Assembly: GCF_036084755.1 (NCBI RefSeq)
Contig: NZ_CP107968.1
Span: forward strand, 5,790,501 to 5,854,500
Origin: Streptomyces sp. NBC_00370
GTDB taxonomy: Bacteria > Actinomycetota > Actinomycetes > Streptomycetales > Streptomycetaceae
Reading direction: 5' to 3'
Length of the DNA: 64,000 nucleotides
The first letter of the stretch is position 1. Each line of letters opens with the position of its first letter. The notes under the pieces were generated by a model that did no database searches, was not told the origin of the DNA, and saw only the letters and a program-made list of their open reading frames with translations. A program made the translations under genes and the position numbers. Positions 1-9,676 of the stretch are shown one piece after another.

Positions 1-3000
1 GCGAGTCGTAGACGTTGTAGTGCGCCTGGTCCTCGGAGAGGTACAGCAGCGGCGTGTAGTCGTTGCCGGTGTCCTGGTCGACCAGGACCGCGTGGCGCTG
101 GCCGAACGTGCCGCGCCGGGTGTCCTGGCCCGACAGCCGGACCGGGGTGCCCTCCATCAGCAGCGAGCCGATGGCGAGCGTCTCGCCCATGCCCCAGTCG
201 ATCGTGCCGTCCTCGACGGAGGCGGCGCGGCGCACCATCTGCGGCATCAGCCGCGGGTGGACGGTCACGCCGTCGGGGATGTTGACCTGGGACTCGGCGA
301 TCCGCTTGACGACCTCCTGGGAGACCGCCGTGGTCACCGAGACGGGGAACTCGGCCTGCGCGTCCGGGACATGCGTCGGACCCGGCTGCGAGGTGGCCTC
401 GCGGACCTCGGCGAAGACCTTCTCCAGCTGACCCTGGAAGTCCTGGAGCGCCTGCTCCGCCTCTTCCAGCGTGATGTCGCCCCTGCCGATGAGCGATTCG
501 GTGTAGAGCTTGCGCACCGAGCGCTTCTTGTCGATCAGGTTGTACATCTGCGGGTTGGTGAACTTCGGGTTGTCGCCCTCGTTGTGACCGCGGCGGCGGT
601 AGCAGATGAGGTCGATCACGACGTCCTTGTTGAACGTCTGGCGGAACTCGAAGGCGAGCCGCGCGACGCGGACCACGGCCTCCGGGTCGTCACCGTTCAC
701 ATGGATGATCGGCGCCTCGATCATGCGGGCGACGTCGGTCGCGTACATGGACGAGCGCGCGGACTCCGGGGCGGCGGTGAAGCCGACCTGGTTGTTGATC
801 ACGACATGGACGGTGCCGCCGGTGCGGTAGCCGCGCAGCTGGGACATGTTGAGCGTCTCGGCCACGACGCCCTGGCCCGCGAAGGCCGCGTCGCCGTGCA
901 GCGCGACGGGCAGCACCGTGAAGTCGGTGCCGGCCTTGTTGATGATGTCCTGCTTGGCGCGGGCGATGCCCTCGATGACCGGGTCGACCGTCTCCAGGTG
1001 GGAGGGGTTCGCCGCCAGCGAGACCTTGATCTGCTCGCCGTCGAGCCCGGTGAAGGTGCCCTCGGCGCCCAGGTGGTACTTGACGTCGCCGGAGCCGTGC
1101 ATCGACTTGGGGTCGAGGTTGCCCTCGAACTCCCGGAAGATCTGCGCGTACGACTTGCCCACGATGTTCGCGAGGACGTTGAGCCGGCCGCGGTGCGCCA
1201 TGCCGATGACGACCTCGTCGAGCCGCGACTCGGCCGCAGCGTCGATGACCGCGTCGAGCAGCGGGATGACGGACTCGCCGCCCTCCAGCGAGAACCGCTT
1301 CTGGCCGACGTACTTGGTCTGCAGGAACGTCTCGAACGCCTCGGCCGCGTTGAGCCGGCGCAGGATCCGCAGCTGCTCCTCGCGCTCCGGCTTGCTGCCC
1401 GGGCGCTCCACACGGTCCTGGATCCACTTGCGCTGCTTCGGGTCCTGGATGTGCATGAACTCGATGCCGGTGGTGCGGCAGTACGAGTCGCGCAGCACAC
1501 CGAGGATGTCGCGGAGCTTCATCATCGACTTGCCGGCGAAACCGCCGACGGCGAAGTCGCGCTCCAGGTCCCACAGCGTCAGGCCGTGCTCGGTGACGTC
1601 CAGGTCGGGGTGCTTGCGCTGGCGGTACTCCAACGGGTCGGTGTCGGCCATGACATGGCCGCGCACCCGGTAGGAGTGGATCAGCTCGAAGACCCGGGCG
1701 GCCTTGGTGACGTCGTCGTCGTGCGAGGCGTCGATGTCCTTGAGCCAGCGGACCGGCTCGTAGGGGATCCGCAGCGACTCGAAGATCTCGTCGAAGAAGC
1801 CGTTCTCGCCGAGCAGCAGCTGGCTGATGATCCGCAGGAACTCGCCGGACGCCGCACCCTGGATGACCCGGTGGTCGTACGTCGAGGTCAGCGTCATGAC
1901 CTTGGAGATGCCCAGCTTGTTCAGGGTGTCCTGGGACGTGCCCTGGAACTCCGCCGGGTACTCCATGGCGCCGACGCCGAGGATCATGCTCTGACCGGCC
2001 ATCAGGCGCGGCACGGAGTGGACAGTGCCGATACCGCCGGGGTTGGTCAGCGAAGCCGTGACGCCGGAGAAGTCGTCCATCGTCAGCTTGTTGGCGCGGG
2101 CCCGCCGGACGATGTCCTCGTACGCCTGCCAGAACTCGAAGAAGTTGAGCGTCTCGGCCTTCTTGATGGCCGCGACGACGAGCTGGCGGTCGCCGTTGGC
2201 CTTCACCAGGTCGATGGCGAGGCCGAGGTTCACATGGTCGGGCTTGACCAGGGTCGGCTTGCCGTCCTTCTCCACGTACGAGTGGTTCATCGACGGCATG
2301 GCCTTGAGGGCCTGCACCATCGCGTACCCGATGAGGTGGGTGAAGGAGATCTTGCCGCCCCGCGCCCGCTTCAGGTGGTTGTTGATGACGATGCGGTTGT
2401 CGAAGAGCAGCTTCACCGGCACCGCGCGCACGGACGTGGCCGTGGGCAGCTCCAGCGACACCTTCATGTTCTTGGCGACGGCCGCCGCCGGGCCACGCAG
2501 CGTCACATACTCCGGGCCCGCGGGCGCCTCGGTGTCCTTGCTCGCCGCACCGCCGTTCGAAGCGGCCTTGGCCGCCGCCGGCTTGGCGACGGGCTCGGCC
2601 GGCTTGGCCGGAGCGGGCGCCGTGGCCACGGGCTTCGCGGGAGCGGCCACCTGGGCGGGGGCCGCCGGCTGCGCCGGAGCCGCGGGTGCGGCGGGCGGAG
2701 CCGGCGCGGCAGCCGCCGGCTGGGCCGGGGCGGGCGCCGGTGCCTGCGCGGCAGGCGCGGCGGTCACCGCAGCCCCCGCGGCTGCGGTCTCCGCCGGCTT
2801 GTCCGCCGCGCCGGAGGAACCCGGCTTGTAGTCGGCGAAGAAGTCCCACCAGGCACGGTCGACTGAGTTCGGGTCGTGGAGGTACTGCTGGTAGATCTCG
2901 TCGACGAGCCACTCATTGGGCCCGAAGGCAGCGGCAGGGTTCTTCCCCTGCCCGTCTGCGTCGGTCGAGATGCTCGAGTTACTGGTGGACTGAGACGACA

Positions 3001-3002
3001 CG
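1..3002 (-). CDS. kgd: multifunctional 2-oxoglutarate dehydrogenase E1/E2 (2-oxoglutarate decarboxylase), C-terminus cut by window
   Basis: Feeds the TCA cycle by decarboxylating 2-oxoglutarate and passing the succinyl group on. About 1000 residues are visible, read from the right. The N-terminal E1 helix ([12 protein letters not shown]) is followed by a long Ala/Pro/Lys linker, an E2-type acyltransferase core with the YDHRVIQGA histidine motif, and then the thiamine-diphosphate E1 domain ([23 protein letters not shown]-like and CYRRRGHNE segments). E2 and E1 fused in one chain with no lipoyl domain is the actinobacterial Kgd layout; the full protein is usually about 1270 residues, so the end lies left of base 1. 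GTG at 3002 begins the conserved [22 protein letters not shown]-terminus; an in-frame GTG nine codons upstream is the alternative. A long open frame on the other strand is a shadow of its biased codons. Confidence 0.95.
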
Positions 3003-3260
3003 GCGTGAACCGCCCTCTTCCGCTTCACAAAAAGTAATGGACAGCGGGAATCAAGGCTACGCCTACCGGGCGCGCAGGTGCAGGCCGGGCGTGCCATCGT
3101 CGTGCAAGTCACATCCGACAGCGGGTTTCAGCGTATGAAATGGCGGGAAACAAACCCGGTTCACCTTCACCGGGACTGTGCGGAGCCCCCGATAGCGGAG
3201 AGTGGCCAGGCTCGTGGCCCGCCCGTCCCCGACTCCGTATCCGGAGATCGTGCGCTTTCC

Positions 3261-4364
3261 TTACGAATTGTACGTCAACCGGGTGTTCTGCTGGACTCCC
3301 GGAAGAGTGACCCGTATCCGGCAGCCGCGCGCTGATTCGGCCACTCCGATGCGGCCGCCGTGCAGATCCACCGCCCAGCGGGCGATCGCGAGACCGAGAC
3401 CCGTACCGCCGTCCGTACCGGGTCCCGGCGCCGGGGTGCTGCCCCGGTTGAACCGCTCGAAGACCCGGCTGCGCTCCGGCTCGGGGATCCCGGGGCCCTC
3501 GTCCAGCACCTCCAGGTCCAGCGACTCGGGCTGCGGGCCGCGCCGGGCCCGTACGGTGACCCGGCCGTGCGCCGGGCTGTGCTTGACAGCGTTGTCGATC
3601 AGGTTGGCCACGACCTGGTGCAGCCGCTCCGCGTCCGCGTGCGCGGTCAGCTCGGGCGGCGACACGTCCAGATGCAGATGCACGTCCGTACGGGTGTGGT
3701 TCCCTGACCCCGAGCTGAGGCCGCGCTGCGAGGCCGCCAGATTGGCCTCCTTGAGCACGCCCGACAGATACGGCCACACCTCGAAGCGGCGGGCCCGCAG
3801 CGGCACCACGCCGTTGTCGAGCCGCGACAGGTCCAGCAGCGTCTCCACGAGCCGGCCCAGCCGCTCCGTCTGGCTCAGCGCCGTGCGCATCGTCTCCGGG
3901 TCGGCGGCCGACACCCCGTCCACGACGTTCTCCAGCACGGCGCGCAACGCCGCGATGGGGGTGCGCAGTTCGTGCGAGACGTTGGCGACCAGCTCCTTGC
4001 GGTGCCGGTCGACCGCCTCCAGGTCGTCCGCCATGCGGTTGATGGTGGACGCCAGGTCGCCCAGCTCGTCCCGCCGGTCGGCGCCGCTGACCCTGCGGGT
4101 GTACTCACCGTGCGAGATGCCCTTGGCGACGGTGTTCATCTCGTCCAGCGGGGCGGTCAGGCCGTGCGCCACGAACTGGGTGATGAGCAGGGTCGCGATC
4201 ACCGAGAAGACGGTGATGAACCGCAGCTCGGTCTTGGTGCGCAGGGCCACCATCAGCAGCCCCGTCGTGATGAAGACGGAGACCACGACGAGGGTGCCGA
4301 GCTTGGCCTTGATGGAGAACGGACGCAGATTCCTGCTGGGCGGGCGTCTGCTCGGCAGGTTCAT
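3261..4364 (-). CDS. two-component sensor histidine kinase
   Basis: A 367-residue membrane histidine kinase. Two transmembrane segments (about residues 22-41 and 48-68) are joined by a loop of only some seven residues. They lead into a HAMP domain (about 69-122), the dimerization helix with the phospho-acceptor His131 in NVSHELRTPI, and an ATPase domain with N box NLIDNAVKHS and G boxes DEGPGIP and GTGLGLAIA. The near-absence of an extracellular loop suggests sensing within the membrane or through a partner. ATG at 4364 overlaps the stop of the upstream response regulator by four bases (ATGA), so the pair is translationally coupled. A longer open frame continues upstream but only inside the regulator gene. 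The stimulus is unknown. Confidence 0.92.
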   Translation of the reverse strand: MNLPSRRPPSRNLRPFSIKAKLGTLVVVSVFITTGLLMVALRTKTELRFITVFSVIATLLITQFVAHGLTAPLDEMNTVAKGISHGEYTRRVSGADRRDELGDLASTINRMADDLEAVDRHRKELVANVSHELRTPIAALRAVLENVVDGVSAADPETMRTALSQTERLGRLVETLLDLSRLDNGVVPLRARRFEVWPYLSGVLKEANLAASQRGLSSGSGNHTRTDVHLHLDVSPPELTAHADAERLHQVVANLIDNAVKHSPAHGRVTVRARRGPQPESLDLEVLDEGPGIPEPERSRVFERFNRGSTPAPGPGTDGGTGLGLAIARWAVDLHGGRIGVAESARGCRIRVTLPGVQQNTRLTYNS

Positions 4365-5098
4365 GGCGCCGGGGTCTCCAGGGCGTACCCGACGCCGTGC
4401 ACCGTACGGATCCGCTCGGCGCCGATCTTCCGGCGCAGCGCCTTGATGTGGCTGTCGACGGTACGGGTGCCCGAGGCGTCCGCCCAGTCCCACACCTCGG
4501 CGAGCAGCTGCTCGCGGGAGAGGACGGCGCGCGGCGTGTTCGCCAGGCAGACCAGCAGGTCGAACTCGGTCGGCGTCAGATGGACGTCCTCGCCGCGCAC
4601 CCGCACCCGGCGCTGCGCGTGGTCGATCTCCAGCTCGCCGAGGCGCAGGATCCCGCTGCGCGGGGTTACGGCGGCCAGCGCGGCCCGCTCGACGCGGCGC
4701 AGCAGCACATGCACCCGGGCGGCCAGCTCCCGCATGGAGAACGGCTTGGTCATGTAGTCGTCGGCGCCGACCCCGAGACCCACCAGCATGTCGGTCTCGT
4801 CGTCACGCGCCGTCAGCATCAGGACCGGCACCGGGCGCTGCGCCTGTACCCGGCGGCAGACCTCCAGGCCGTCGAAGCCGGGCAGCATCACGTCGAGGAC
4901 CATCAGATCCGGCTGCCACGCCTCGGCGGCGTCGACCGCCGCCGGGCCGTCGAGCGCCGTCTGGACCATGAACCCCTCGGCCCGCAGCCGCGCCGCGATG
5001 GCGTCGACGATCGTCGCGTCGTCCTCCACGACCAGGACCCGGCGCTGGGCGCCGGGCGTCGCCGCGACCCCGTTCTGGCTGGTGTGTGTCTGCTCCAT
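4361..5098 (-). CDS. OmpR/PhoB-family response regulator
   Basis: A 245-residue transcription factor partnered with the kinase that follows it. The receiver domain (about 18-135) has the acidic pocket VEDD, phospho-acceptor Asp69 in LDVMLPG and the conserved Lys119 in MTKPF. The C-terminal winged helix (about 150-242) has the OmpR signatures LTPTEFDLL and RTVDSHIKALRRKIG. It is the first gene of a two-gene operon, with its stop overlapping the kinase start. Target promoters cannot be read from the window. Confidence 0.93.
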   Translation of the reverse strand: MEQTHTSQNGVAATPGAQRRVLVVEDDATIVDAIAARLRAEGFMVQTALDGPAAVDAAEAWQPDLMVLDVMLPGFDGLEVCRRVQAQRPVPVLMLTARDDETDMLVGLGVGADDYMTKPFSMRELAARVHVLLRRVERAALAAVTPRSGILRLGELEIDHAQRRVRVRGEDVHLTPTEFDLLVCLANTPRAVLSREQLLAEVWDWADASGTRTVDSHIKALRRKIGAERIRTVHGVGYALETPAP

Positions 5099-5257
5099 CG
5101 CCCCGCCCCTGCTACGTGTTCGCTGTCCGTGTTGCCCGTACCGCGGGTCCTCGCGCTGCGGTCCTCGTACCGCCGGGGGCCGTCGTCCGCGCGCGTCCGC
5201 ACACCGTCGAAGAAACCCTGTGTGGGGAGCAGCGTAGAGGCAGCGAAGGGGTCCCGG

Positions 5258-5956
5258 CTACGCAGTGCGAACGCCGAGATGGACCACGTCGGGCACTCCC
5301 CGGGCAACCTGGATCTCTTGGGTGGTTACCCCGTTGAATCCGGCATTCCGCAACGCATCGCCAAAGGTCGGAGAGGGTTGCGCGGACCAGACGGCGAGGA
5401 CGCCGCCGGGGTTCAGCAGGGCCCGGCAGGCAGCCAGTCCTGCCTGTGTATACAAGCTTTCGTTGCTCTCGGTCACGGTCCAGTCGGGGCCGTTGTCGAT
5501 ATCCAGACAGAGTGCGTCGTAGCGGTCCGTCGTGGTGCGGACGTGCTCCACGAGGTCGGTGTGAAGGATCACAGTCCGCGGGTCGACCAGCGCGGCCCCG
5601 GAGATCCTGGCCAGCGGCCCGCCGTGGTGCCAGTCGATGACGGCCCGCTCCCGCTCGACCACCGCGATCCGCCCCCAGTGCGGATCGGCCGCCGCGTGCG
5701 CGAGCGAGAAGCCCACCCCGAGGCCGCCGATGAGGACCGACGGCATACTGTTGCGCCGCTCCTCGCTCAGCGCGCCGAGCGCGGCGTCGATGAGCAGCCG
5801 TTCGGAGCGCCCGTCGGAGGTGTCCATCAGGAACGTCCCGTTGGCGATGATCTCCAACCGGTCCCCCTGCCGCCGCAGCACGACCTCCCCGTACGGACCG
5901 TCCCTGCGGTCCAGCGTGACGGGCACGGCATCGGGATCGGGAACGGTCTGGGGCAC
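5258..5956 (-). CDS. spermidine synthase-like SAM-binding protein
   Basis: A 232-residue protein with the Rossmann fold of the spermidine synthase/methyltransferase family. Visible features are IGGLGVGFSL (glycine-rich nucleotide loop), the acidic strand end VVERERAVIDWH, and YDALCLDIDNGPDW at the position of the catalytic Asp of aminopropyltransferases. It is shorter than true SpeE (about 280), and its N-terminal region is reduced to strands such as YGEVVLRR, so it may be an aminopropyltransferase-like methyltransferase rather than a polyamine enzyme. GTG at 5956 is preceded by AAGGGA eight bases upstream. It lies alone, 159 bases upstream of the response regulator on the same strand. Confidence 0.75.
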   Translation of the reverse strand: MPQTVPDPDAVPVTLDRRDGPYGEVVLRRQGDRLEIIANGTFLMDTSDGRSERLLIDAALGALSEERRNSMPSVLIGGLGVGFSLAHAAADPHWGRIAVVERERAVIDWHHGGPLARISGAALVDPRTVILHTDLVEHVRTTTDRYDALCLDIDNGPDWTVTESNESLYTQAGLAACRALLNPGGVLAVWSAQPSPTFGDALRNAGFNGVTTQEIQVARGVPDVVHLGVRTA

Positions 5957-6079
5957 GGTACGGATCCCTTGTTCGGTCGTCAGGAGTGGTGCACGCCATC
6001 CTGCTGCGCCGACGGCGGCCGGGACAATCCGGCACCCCTGCTTGTGCCCCGCTCCCGCGCTGTCAGCGCCCGTCTGTTG

Positions 6080-6679
6080 TCAATCCCCGTCGGGGCGCGC
6101 GCCCCGCCACGCGTACAGCGCGGCGCCGCAGACGTACGTCGCGCACGCCGCCAGCCACGCCCCCGGCTGCGGTCCCGGCTGCATCGGCCAGGCCCAGACC
6201 GTCGCGACGCCGTCGTGCGTCGAGGGTGCTGACAGGTAGGTCCCGCTGAGGTACACCGTCGTCGGCAGCCAGCTCAGCCGCGCCCCGAGCAGCGCCGCCG
6301 ACCCGGCCGCGATGCCGGTCGCGCCGAGTACGTTGCGGACCATCGCCTGCCCGCCGAACACTTCGGGACTGCCCGGCACCGCCAGAGCCAGGCCGCCGGC
6401 GGCCAGTGCCGTCAGCGCGAACAGATGGGCGAGTCTGCGGGGCCACCAGGCCCGTACCGCCGTCCGGTCCAGCTCGTCGCTGTGGGTGTACAGGCCGGTC
6501 CCGACGATCCCGGCCGCCAGCATCGGGGCGAGCGTGACGACCGGGATGCGGGCCGTGCCGCCGAACCGCCGGGCCGCCTGGAGTTCGTACGCCGCCCAGC
6601 CGGCCAGCAGCGCCGCCGCGACCAGCGAGGAGGCGACTGCGGGCAGCGCGCGGGAACGGAGGTACAGCGCACGGCTCAT
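6080..6679 (-). CDS. integral membrane protein, last gene of the ECF-sigma/ABC operon
   Basis: A 199-residue hydrophobic protein with about five predicted transmembrane segments (near residues 11-30, 43-60, 83-102, 112-132 and 175-190). No enzyme motif is visible. ATG at 6679 overlaps the stop of the preceding gene by four bases (ATGA), which makes it the fifth member of the operon starting with the ECF sigma factor. Size, topology and position suggest an accessory membrane subunit of the ABC system, but I do not recognise a family. Confidence 0.75.
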   Translation of the reverse strand: MSRALYLRSRALPAVASSLVAAALLAGWAAYELQAARRFGGTARIPVVTLAPMLAAGIVGTGLYTHSDELDRTAVRAWWPRRLAHLFALTALAAGGLALAVPGSPEVFGGQAMVRNVLGATGIAAGSAALLGARLSWLPTTVYLSGTYLSAPSTHDGVATVWAWPMQPGPQPGAWLAACATYVCGAALYAWRGARPDGD

Positions 6680-7992
6680 GGGACGGGCACCTGAGCCGGG
6701 TCGCAGCGGTCGGCGGCGAGATAGCGGGTGAGATACGTACGGGTCTGCGCGGCGTCCATCGCTTCCAGCCGCTTCCGATGGAGCCTTGCGCCCCGCGCGG
6801 GGGAGTTCGCGAAGTTGCCGCGTGGCACGAGCCACTGCCGGACGGCGATCCCGATGTCGGACGCGCGCTCGTCCAGCGGCGTGTCGGCCCCCTCCGATGC
6901 GCAGTCCGCGCCGTCGACCAGCGCACCCGCCGCCGAATCGGCGAACAGGTCCGGGTGCGTCAGCCGCCCCCGTACGGTGTCGTCGACCCGGTCCGGCAGC
7001 GACACATCGCCGGGACCCGGCGGGACGGGGTGGTGCACCCAGCGCCTGGGCGCGCCCGGCACTCCGCGCAGCTTGGCGTCCACCCCGGCGAGCGCCTTTC
7101 TCATCTCCGGGAGCATGTTCCGCTCGACCGCCGGCGCGCAGATCCGGGGCACCCCGTCGTCGCAGACCGGCCGGGCAGCCGCCGGATCGTCCCGCCACAG
7201 CCCGTCGCCGGTCGCCACGATCGGTACGGCGACGGCGGCGGCCAGGGCGAGCGGGAGCAGCGCGGTCAGCCTTCGCCGCGCGGCGAACCCGAGCAGCGCG
7301 GATGCCGCCAGCCCGCCGGTCCACAGCGCGCTCGCCGGGCCGAACCACCACAGGGGCGCCTGCAACGAGGAGTCGTACTCAAGGGCGGGATCCAGCCAAC
7401 GAGCGCTCGACCGCCCGTACCCCGGCACGGCCAGTACGACATAGCTGAGGACGGCGAGCAGCGGCGCGACGAGCCGCCACGGCAGCAGCCGTCCCGCGAC
7501 GAAGCCGAGGGTGCCGAGCGAGGCGATCGCCACGGCGTCGGCCGCGATCAGCGACACGTACGGATGGCCGCCGCTCGTGTACGGCCAGGTGGCGAGCAGA
7601 CAGCCGGCCGCCGCCACGAGATACCCGGCGGCCGGCCACAGCGCGGCGGGGGCGGCAGCCACGAGGGTCTGCCGGAGCCTGCTCCTCGCGAACGTGGCAC
7701 GCAACTCCTCCGTACCGCGCCTGCGTTCCCTGCCGCCCTGCCAGCAGCCGGCCGCCACGGCGAGCGGCCCGCCGAGGATCAGACCCGCGACGCGCAGCAG
7801 GTCAGTGGTCTCCGCCCAGTGCTGCTGCCACTGGTCGGCCTTGCTGTACATGGTGACGCCGATCAGGGTGGCGAGGGCGACGCCGGTCCACGGTCCGGTC
7901 CCACGCAGCAGCTCGGGCCGGAGTACGCGGCTCGCGCCGCCCGGTTTCCGGTCGGCGGCCGGGGCGGTCACGGGAGCCGTCACGAGACTCAT
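6676..7992 (-). CDS. ABC transporter-associated membrane protein with large extracytoplasmic domain
   Basis: A 438-residue protein with about six hydrophobic segments in the first 290 residues (for example PLAVAAGC, LVAAAPAALWPAAGYLVAAAG, VAPLLAVLSYVVLAVPG, LLPLALAAAVAVPIV). They are followed by a soluble C-terminal part of roughly 150 residues with two cysteines close together (CDDGVPRIC) that could form a disulfide outside the cell. It overlaps the ATPase gene upstream and the small membrane gene downstream by four bases each, so it is most likely the permease or sensing partner of that ATPase. The family was not recognised by sequence; the assignment rests on topology and context. Confidence 0.75.
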   Translation of the reverse strand: MSLVTAPVTAPAADRKPGGASRVLRPELLRGTGPWTGVALATLIGVTMYSKADQWQQHWAETTDLLRVAGLILGGPLAVAAGCWQGGRERRRGTEELRATFARSRLRQTLVAAAPAALWPAAGYLVAAAGCLLATWPYTSGGHPYVSLIAADAVAIASLGTLGFVAGRLLPWRLVAPLLAVLSYVVLAVPGYGRSSARWLDPALEYDSSLQAPLWWFGPASALWTGGLAASALLGFAARRRLTALLPLALAAAVAVPIVATGDGLWRDDPAAARPVCDDGVPRICAPAVERNMLPEMRKALAGVDAKLRGVPGAPRRWVHHPVPPGPGDVSLPDRVDDTVRGRLTHPDLFADSAAGALVDGADCASEGADTPLDERASDIGIAVRQWLVPRGNFANSPARGARLHRKRLEAMDAAQTRTYLTRYLAADRCDPAQVPVP

Positions 7993-8801
7993 CGCACGCC
8001 CGCCCGGTGGGTCCGCAGCGCCGCCGTGTAGCCGCGCTCGATCGGGTTGGCGTCGCGCTCGTCGGCGGCGGTCGCCCCCGAACCGGCGGCGGTCAGCTCC
8101 GCCGTCGTGCCGCGGAAGGCCACCCGGCCCGACTCCAGCAGCGTCACCTCTGAACACGCGGTGGCGACGTCCTCCACCAGATGCGTCGAGACGACGACCG
8201 TGGCCGCGCTGCCCACCTCGCGGAGCAGCGCCCTGAACTCGACGCGCTGTTCAGGGTCGAGACCTGCCGTCGGCTCGTCGAGCAGCAGCAGATCCGGGTC
8301 GTTGACGATCGCCTGGGCGATGCCGACGCGGCGCACCATGCCGCCCGACAGCGTCTTGATCTTCGCGTCGATACGCCCGGCGAGTCCGACCCGCTCCACG
8401 GCGCGCTCGACCGCCCCCGCCACCCCCTGCGCGGGCATCTCTTTCAGCCATGCCACGTACGAGACGAACTCCCGCACCGTGAAGCCCGGGTAGTAGCCGA
8501 ACTCCTGCGGCAGATAGCCGAGCCGCCGCCTGACCTCCGAGCGGGCCCGCCGGTCCGACACGTCGTGTCCCAGCAGCTCCACCTGTCCTTCGGCCGCCGC
8601 CGAGACCGTCGCGAGCACCCGGATCAGGGACGTCTTGCCGGCCCCGTTCGGACCGAGCAGCCCGTGCACCCCCGTGCCGAAGCCGAGCGCTACGGCGTCG
8701 AGCGCGACCGTTCTCCGGTGTCTGACCGTCAGCCCGCTCACCGCGATGGTCTGTTCCCGCACTTCCGGCACTGACTGCTCTCTCTCGGTCGGTCGCGTCA
8801 T
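7989..8801 (-). CDS. ABC transporter ATP-binding protein
   Basis: A 270-residue ABC ATPase of the drug/antimicrobial export (DrrA/BcrA-like) type. Walker A is GPNGAGKTS, the Q-loop is YLPQEFGYYPGFTV, the signature is LSGGMVRR, Walker B is LLLLDEPTAGLDPEQR and the switch His is in STHLVED. The MVRR variant of the signature is common in this export subgroup. ATG at 8801 overlaps the anti-sigma gene stop by four bases, and its own stop overlaps the next membrane gene. Its partners are presumably the two membrane proteins downstream and the polytopic domain of the anti-sigma protein upstream. Confidence 0.92.
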   Translation of the reverse strand: MTRPTEREQSVPEVREQTIAVSGLTVRHRRTVALDAVALGFGTGVHGLLGPNGAGKTSLIRVLATVSAAAEGQVELLGHDVSDRRARSEVRRRLGYLPQEFGYYPGFTVREFVSYVAWLKEMPAQGVAGAVERAVERVGLAGRIDAKIKTLSGGMVRRVGIAQAIVNDPDLLLLDEPTAGLDPEQRVEFRALLREVGSAATVVVSTHLVEDVATACSEVTLLESGRVAFRGTTAELTAAGSGATAADERDANPIERGYTAALRTHRAGVR

Positions 8802-9676
8802 GAGGATCTCGGGAGGTCGTACGCCTGCCGCCGCAGCGCCAGCAGCCCCGCGCAGAGCAGAGCCGCCACCGCCCAGCCGCCCTGCGCCGTCGCACCCGCC
8901 AGCAGTTGCGTGAGCTGCTCGGCGAGCGCCCGGGCCGGCGGCAGCGGGAGCCCGTCGCCCGCGCGGGGCTGTACGGCGGGGGCGGCCAGCACCGCCAGCA
9001 GCCATCCGCCGCCGATCACGGCCGTCGCCGTCCGGCAGCCGGTGTACGAGCCCAGCGCCAGCGCGGCCAGCGTCAGCGTCAGCCCCGGCAGCAGCCAGGC
9101 GGCGGCCCCCGGCACCCCGGCGTACGCGGGCAGCAGGGCGCCGGCGAGCGTCAGCAGCGGAAGGCTCGCCGCCAGCACGGCCACCGAGCGGGTGAGCAGC
9201 AGCCGCAGCCCGCCGCCCGGGGTCGAAGCGGTGATCTCGTGCATCGGGTCCGCGTACGGCCCGTACGAGACGGCGACGCCTGCCAGCGGCAGCACCGGAG
9301 CGAGCGCCAGCAGCACGGGGCGCCCCCCGGCGTACCCCGCGCCGTACGCGAGAGCCACCGCCCCGGCGGCGACCAGCACCAGCGCCACCGCCCAGGCCCC
9401 GCGCAGCGCCGGACCGGCCGCCCACAGCAGCCGCCCGGCCGCGCCGATCCGGCGCGGCCGGGACGTGGGCGCGGGCGCGGGCACCGCGGCGAGCACCGCG
9501 GCCCGCACCCCCGCCAGTACGGGTCCTGCGGCGCCCGCCCGTACCGCCGCCGACACCCGCACCGCGCACGGCCCGCACGCCTCGACGTGCTTCTCCAGCG
9601 ACCAGGCGTCGGGCTCGCGCGCCGCGCCCGCCGCGTACAGCTCCGCCAGCTGGTCCGTCACATGCCAGGTGGTCAC
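8798..9676 (-). CDS. zinc-binding anti-sigma factor fused to a polytopic membrane domain
   Basis: A 292-residue protein. The N-terminal part carries the zinc anti-sigma signature HxxxCxxC (His30, Cys34, Cys37 in KHVEACGPC), which holds an ECF sigma factor at the membrane. The rest is not a single anchor but about six transmembrane segments resembling an ABC-2 permease domain. ATG at 9676 overlaps the sigma-factor stop by four bases, and its stop overlaps the ABC ATPase start. Context and fusion suggest that the same protein is both the sigma brake and a membrane subunit of the transporter encoded next to it. The zinc motif is seen directly; the dual role is inference. Confidence 0.85.
   Translation of the reverse strand: MTTWHVTDQLAELYAAGAAREPDAWSLEKHVEACGPCAVRVSAAVRAGAAGPVLAGVRAAVLAAVPAPAPTSRPRRIGAAGRLLWAAGPALRGAWAVALVLVAAGAVALAYGAGYAGGRPVLLALAPVLPLAGVAVSYGPYADPMHEITASTPGGGLRLLLTRSVAVLAASLPLLTLAGALLPAYAGVPGAAAWLLPGLTLTLAALALGSYTGCRTATAVIGGGWLLAVLAAPAVQPRAGDGLPLPPARALAEQLTQLLAGATAQGGWAVAALLCAGLLALRRQAYDLPRSS

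Noticed and set aside
20-2866. 948-codon open frame on the plus strand
   Set aside because: Exact antisense of kgd with Arg/Leu/Asp/Val-rich, featureless translation; caused by G/C bias at third positions.
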